Below are positions 61,585-64,000 of a DNA stretch of 64,000 nucleotides, one piece after another. The number at the start of each line of letters is the position of its first letter. Position 1 is the first letter of the stretch. This DNA is from Tateyamaria omphalii (GTDB taxonomy: Bacteria; Pseudomonadota; Alphaproteobacteria; Rhodobacterales; Rhodobacteraceae): positions 620,001 to 684,000 of the forward strand of contig NZ_JAHVHT010000002.1 of NCBI RefSeq assembly GCF_019802125.1. The letters are read 5' to 3'. A program made the position numbers and the translations under genes. The notes below the pieces were generated by a model. The model did no database searches and was not told the origin of the DNA. It saw nothing but the letters and a program-made list of their open reading frames with translations.

Positions 61585-63033
61585 ATGGAAATGCCCCTGC
61601 CTGATTCTGACGTGTTGGCCCGCAAGGCCCGTGTGGTCGAGCGTTTGCGCAATGTGTTGCCCGCTGATGCCGTTATCGATGATCCTGCGGAAACGCGCGC
61701 CTATGAATGCGACGCGCTGACGGCCTATCGCTGTCCCCCGATGGTGGCGGTGCTGCCCGCGACCACCGCCGAGGTTTCGGATGTGCTGCGCATTTGCCAT
61801 GATGAAGGCGTACCGGTGGTGCCGCGCGGCTCGGGCACCTCGCTGGCCGGGGGGGCCTTGCCCACCGCCGATTGCGTGATCCTGGGCGTGGCGCGCATGA
61901 ATGACGTGATCGAGACAGATTATGACAACCGTTTCATCCGGGTGCAGACCGGGCGCACCAATCTGAGCGTGACCGGTGCGGTTGAGTCTGATGGCTTTTT
62001 CTATGCGCCTGACCCGTCGAGCCAGTTGGCCTGTGCCATCGCGGGCAACATCGCCATGAACTCGGGCGGGGCGCATTGTCTGAAATATGGCGTAACCACT
62101 AACAACCTGCTGGGTGTCACCATGGTGCAGATGGACGGCACCGTGGTCGAGATCGGCGGGGCACATCTGGATTCCGGGGGCCTCGATCTGCTGGGCGTTA
62201 TCTGCGGCTCGGAAGGGCAGCTGGGTGTCGTGACCGAAGCCACCCTGCGCATCCTGCACAAGCCCGAAGGTGCGCGGCCCGTGCTGATGGGCTTTGACAG
62301 TGCCGAAGTGGCGGGCGCCTGTGTCGCCGACATCATCAAGGCCGGCGTGCTGCCCGTGGCCATCGAGTTCATGGACAAGATGCTGATCGAGGTCTGCGAG
62401 GATTTTGCCAAGGCCGACTACCCGATGTGCGGCGCGCTGCTGATTGTCGAGGTGGAAGGCTCGGATGCCGAGATCGACGCGCAGCTTGCGCTGATCACCG
62501 ATATTGCCAAGCGGCACAACCCGGTCGCCCTGCGCGAAAGTGCGTCGGCCGATGAAAGCGCGCGTATCTGGGCGGGGCGCAAGGCGGCGTTTTCGGCCAT
62601 CGGGCGGATCAGCGATTACATGTGTCTGGATGGCACGATCCCTGTTTCGGAGCTGCCCTATGTTCTGCGCCGCATTGGCGAGATGTCGGAGAAATACGGC
62701 CTGCCCGTCGGCAACGTCTTCCACGCCGGCGATGGCAACATGCACCCGCTGATCTGCTATGACGCCAACAAGCCCGGTGATCTGGAACTCTGTGAAGAGT
62801 TTGGGGCCGAAGTGCTGAAGCTGTGCGTCGAGGTCGGCGGTTGTCTGACTGGGGAGCATGGTGTGGGCATCGAAAAGCGTGATCTGATGACACACCAGTA
62901 TGCGCCTGCCGATCTGGAGGCGCAGATGGCGTTGAAGGATGTGTTCGACGACAAGTGGCTGTTGAACCCTGCCAAGGTATTTCCGCTGGCGGTGTCTGAA
63001 CCACGGCGTGGCGCACGGCTGGCAGCGGAGTAA
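61585..63033 (+). CDS. glcD: Glycolate oxidase subunit GlcD
   Basis: A 482-aa FAD-linked subunit oxidising glycolate to glyoxylate. FAD-binding PCMH domain has VPVVPRGSGTSLAGGALP and GNIAMNSGGAHCLKYG; the C-terminal FAD_oxidase_C domain has NVFHAGDGNMHPLI and GEHGVGIEKRDLM. Start at 61585 with GGAGG upstream. glcE follows. Confidence 0.95.
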   Translation: MEMPLPDSDVLARKARVVERLRNVLPADAVIDDPAETRAYECDALTAYRCPPMVAVLPATTAEVSDVLRICHDEGVPVVPRGSGTSLAGGALPTADCVILGVARMNDVIETDYDNRFIRVQTGRTNLSVTGAVESDGFFYAPDPSSQLACAIAGNIAMNSGGAHCLKYGVTTNNLLGVTMVQMDGTVVEIGGAHLDSGGLDLLGVICGSEGQLGVVTEATLRILHKPEGARPVLMGFDSAEVAGACVADIIKAGVLPVAIEFMDKMLIEVCEDFAKADYPMCGALLIVEVEGSDAEIDAQLALITDIAKRHNPVALRESASADESARIWAGRKAAFSAIGRISDYMCLDGTIPVSELPYVLRRIGEMSEKYGLPVGNVFHAGDGNMHPLICYDANKPGDLELCEEFGAEVLKLCVEVGGCLTGEHGVGIEKRDLMTHQYAPADLEAQMALKDVFDDKWLLNPAKVFPLAVSEPRRGARLAAE

Positions 63034-63080
63034 GGGGGCCAGCCCCCGTCGCTGGCGCGACTCCCCCGGGATTTTTTGGA
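63034..63080 (+). repeat. GC hairpins and T-run between glcD and glcE
   Basis: Two short hairpins (GGGGG-CCAG-CCCCC and GTCGC-TGGC-GCGAC) then CTCCCCCGGGATTTTTTGG. It resembles the repeat after rlmH and may attenuate glcE. Confidence 0.5.
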
Positions 63081-63090
63081 AACAGGGAAG

Positions 63091-64000
63091 ATGGACATGC
63101 TGCGAACAGAAGAGGCAGTTGCGCAGGCGGTGGCAGAGGCCAAGGGGCCTTTGGTCATTCGCGGCGGCGGGACCCGCACGGTGGGTTGCCCTGTGGTGGG
63201 TGAGGTGTTGGATGTATCCGGTCTTTCTGGCGTTACGCTTTACGAACCCGGGGCGCTGACCCTTGTGGCGCAGGCGGGCACGCCGGTCGCCGAGATTGAG
63301 GCGGCCTTGGCGGCAGAGAACCAGCGGCTGGCTTTTGAGCCCTACGACCTGACCGGTGTTCTGGGCACCAGCGGTGCGTCGACCATTGGCGGGGTCGTTG
63401 CCAGCAACGCTAGCGGGCCGCGCCGCATCATGGCCGGGGCGGCACGGGACTTTGCGCTGGGCGTGCGCTTTGTCGATGGGACGGGCCAAGTGATCAAGAA
63501 TGGCGGCCGGGTGATGAAGAACGTCACCGGCTACGATCTGGTCAAGCTGATGAGTGGGTCCTGGGGCACTTTGGGCGTGTTGACCGAGGTGAGCCTGAAA
63601 GTGCTGCCGTCGGTCGAAGCCGAAACGACGCTTGTGATTGACGGGCTGGATGCGGACCGCGCGGTGCAGGCGATGAGCCGAGCGCTGGGCTCGCCCTTTG
63701 AAGTGTCGGGGGCTGCGTGGCTGCAGGGACAGATCTGGCTGCGGCTTGAAGGTTTCGAGGGCTCAGTGGCCTATCGCGCTTCACAGTTGAAGACCCTGCT
63801 TGCCGTATTTGGCGACATCGCCGAGGCTCAGGCCGACTGGCGCACCGTGCGCGATGCAGTGCCGTTGCACGGAGCGGAAGCGGTCTGGCGCATCTCGGTC
63901 AAGCCGAGCGACGGGCCAGCGGTGATTGCAGCCTTGCCCGAGGGGGCCGACACGCTGATGGACTGGGGCGGCGGTCTGGTTTGGGTCGGGCTGACCGATG
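63091..64000 (+). CDS. glcE: Glycolate oxidase subunit GlcE, partial (cut by window edge)
   Basis: Open to the end of the window, about 303 codons. An FAD-binding subunit related to GlcD but lacking its C-terminal domain: PLVIRGGGTRTVG, TSGASTIGGVVASNASGPRR and GRVMKNVTGYDLVKLMSGSW are the GlcE signatures. The ATG at 63097 is better placed after AGGGAAG than 63091. Confidence 0.93.
   Translation, partial: MDMLRTEEAVAQAVAEAKGPLVIRGGGTRTVGCPVVGEVLDVSGLSGVTLYEPGALTLVAQAGTPVAEIEAALAAENQRLAFEPYDLTGVLGTSGASTIGGVVASNASGPRRIMAGAARDFALGVRFVDGTGQVIKNGGRVMKNVTGYDLVKLMSGSWGTLGVLTEVSLKVLPSVEAETTLVIDGLDADRAVQAMSRALGSPFEVSGAAWLQGQIWLRLEGFEGSVAYRASQLKTLLAVFGDIAEAQADWRTVRDAVPLHGAEAVWRISVKPSDGPAVIAALPEGADTLMDWGGGLVWVGLTD

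Noticed and set aside
61561-63489. 642-codon minus-strand frame across glcD and the start of glcE
   Set aside because: Runs antisense through the glcD-glcE junction, which would not happen in a real gene; no domain.

Overview
The window is from an alphaproteobacterium of the Rhodobacteraceae (Roseobacter group). This rests on gene content and arrangement: leuB/leuC/leuD scattered over about 5.5 kb with interposed genes, the rsfS-rlmH pair, glcD-glcE, Zur-regulated znuABC, a TRAP transporter operon, a DMGDH-like/MttB operon and an RTX protein. Species cannot be read from the sequence.

Bases 1-23883 are accessory DNA and look like two integrated elements in tandem at one tRNA-Arg(CCT) attachment site. 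Element A (window start to about 6841) carries a HigBA toxin-antitoxin pair cut by the window edge. It also carries a five-gene leftward operon (XRE regulator, two-TM protein, DGQHR protein, unknown 451-aa protein, D12-class DNA adenine methyltransferase), a small HTH protein and a tyrosine integrase broken by a one-base frameshift. It ends in a truncated tRNA-Arg 3' half. Element B (about 6842-23883) has its own integrase, two small excisionase-like proteins and an XRE repressor with paired operators. Its cargo is a type I restriction-modification operon with an Abi-type protein and a GIY-YIG-type protein inserted between hsdS and hsdR, a metallophosphoesterase, a membrane protein, three small regulators or unknowns, and a DUF4062/TIR-like protein. 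At its right end are a MobV-type relaxase and a RepC-like replication protein. A 16-bp repeat of the tRNA end closes it at 23868-23883.

From 23884 the genes look chromosomal. 24346-30165 is one leftward operon: DMGDH/sarcosine-dehydrogenase-like enzyme, MttB-family methyltransferase, TetR regulator and PobA, suggesting demethylation of an N-methylated compound coupled to aromatic ring hydroxylation. 30714-34434 holds a secreted RTX protein and an FAD/NAD(P)-binding oxidoreductase. 34478-37723 is the zinc uptake locus: zur-znuC-znuB, divergent znuA and a Zur box between. 37845-42837 is a TRAP uptake operon with a cupin and an SDR, facing a GntR regulator with a perfect 14-bp palindromic operator.

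43036-47692 is a guanidine operon: a ykkC/guanidine-I riboswitch, then an ABC importer (binding protein, permease, ATPase), a guanidine hydrolase of the agmatinase superfamily, a His-rich protein and a 55-aa membrane peptide. The rest (47753-64000) is mostly housekeeping: tRNA-Pro(CGG), an EamA transporter, leucine biosynthesis genes, a MscS-type channel, an MBL hydrolase, a flavin reductase-like protein, an XRE/DUF2975 pair, rsfS, rlmH, a DUF599 protein, glcD and the start of glcE.

The strongest candidates for something undescribed are the DGQHR/methyltransferase operon (540-5319), the HTH/small protein/DUF4062 cassette (18883-20521), and the two uncharacterised proteins at the end of the guanidinase operon (47097-47692).
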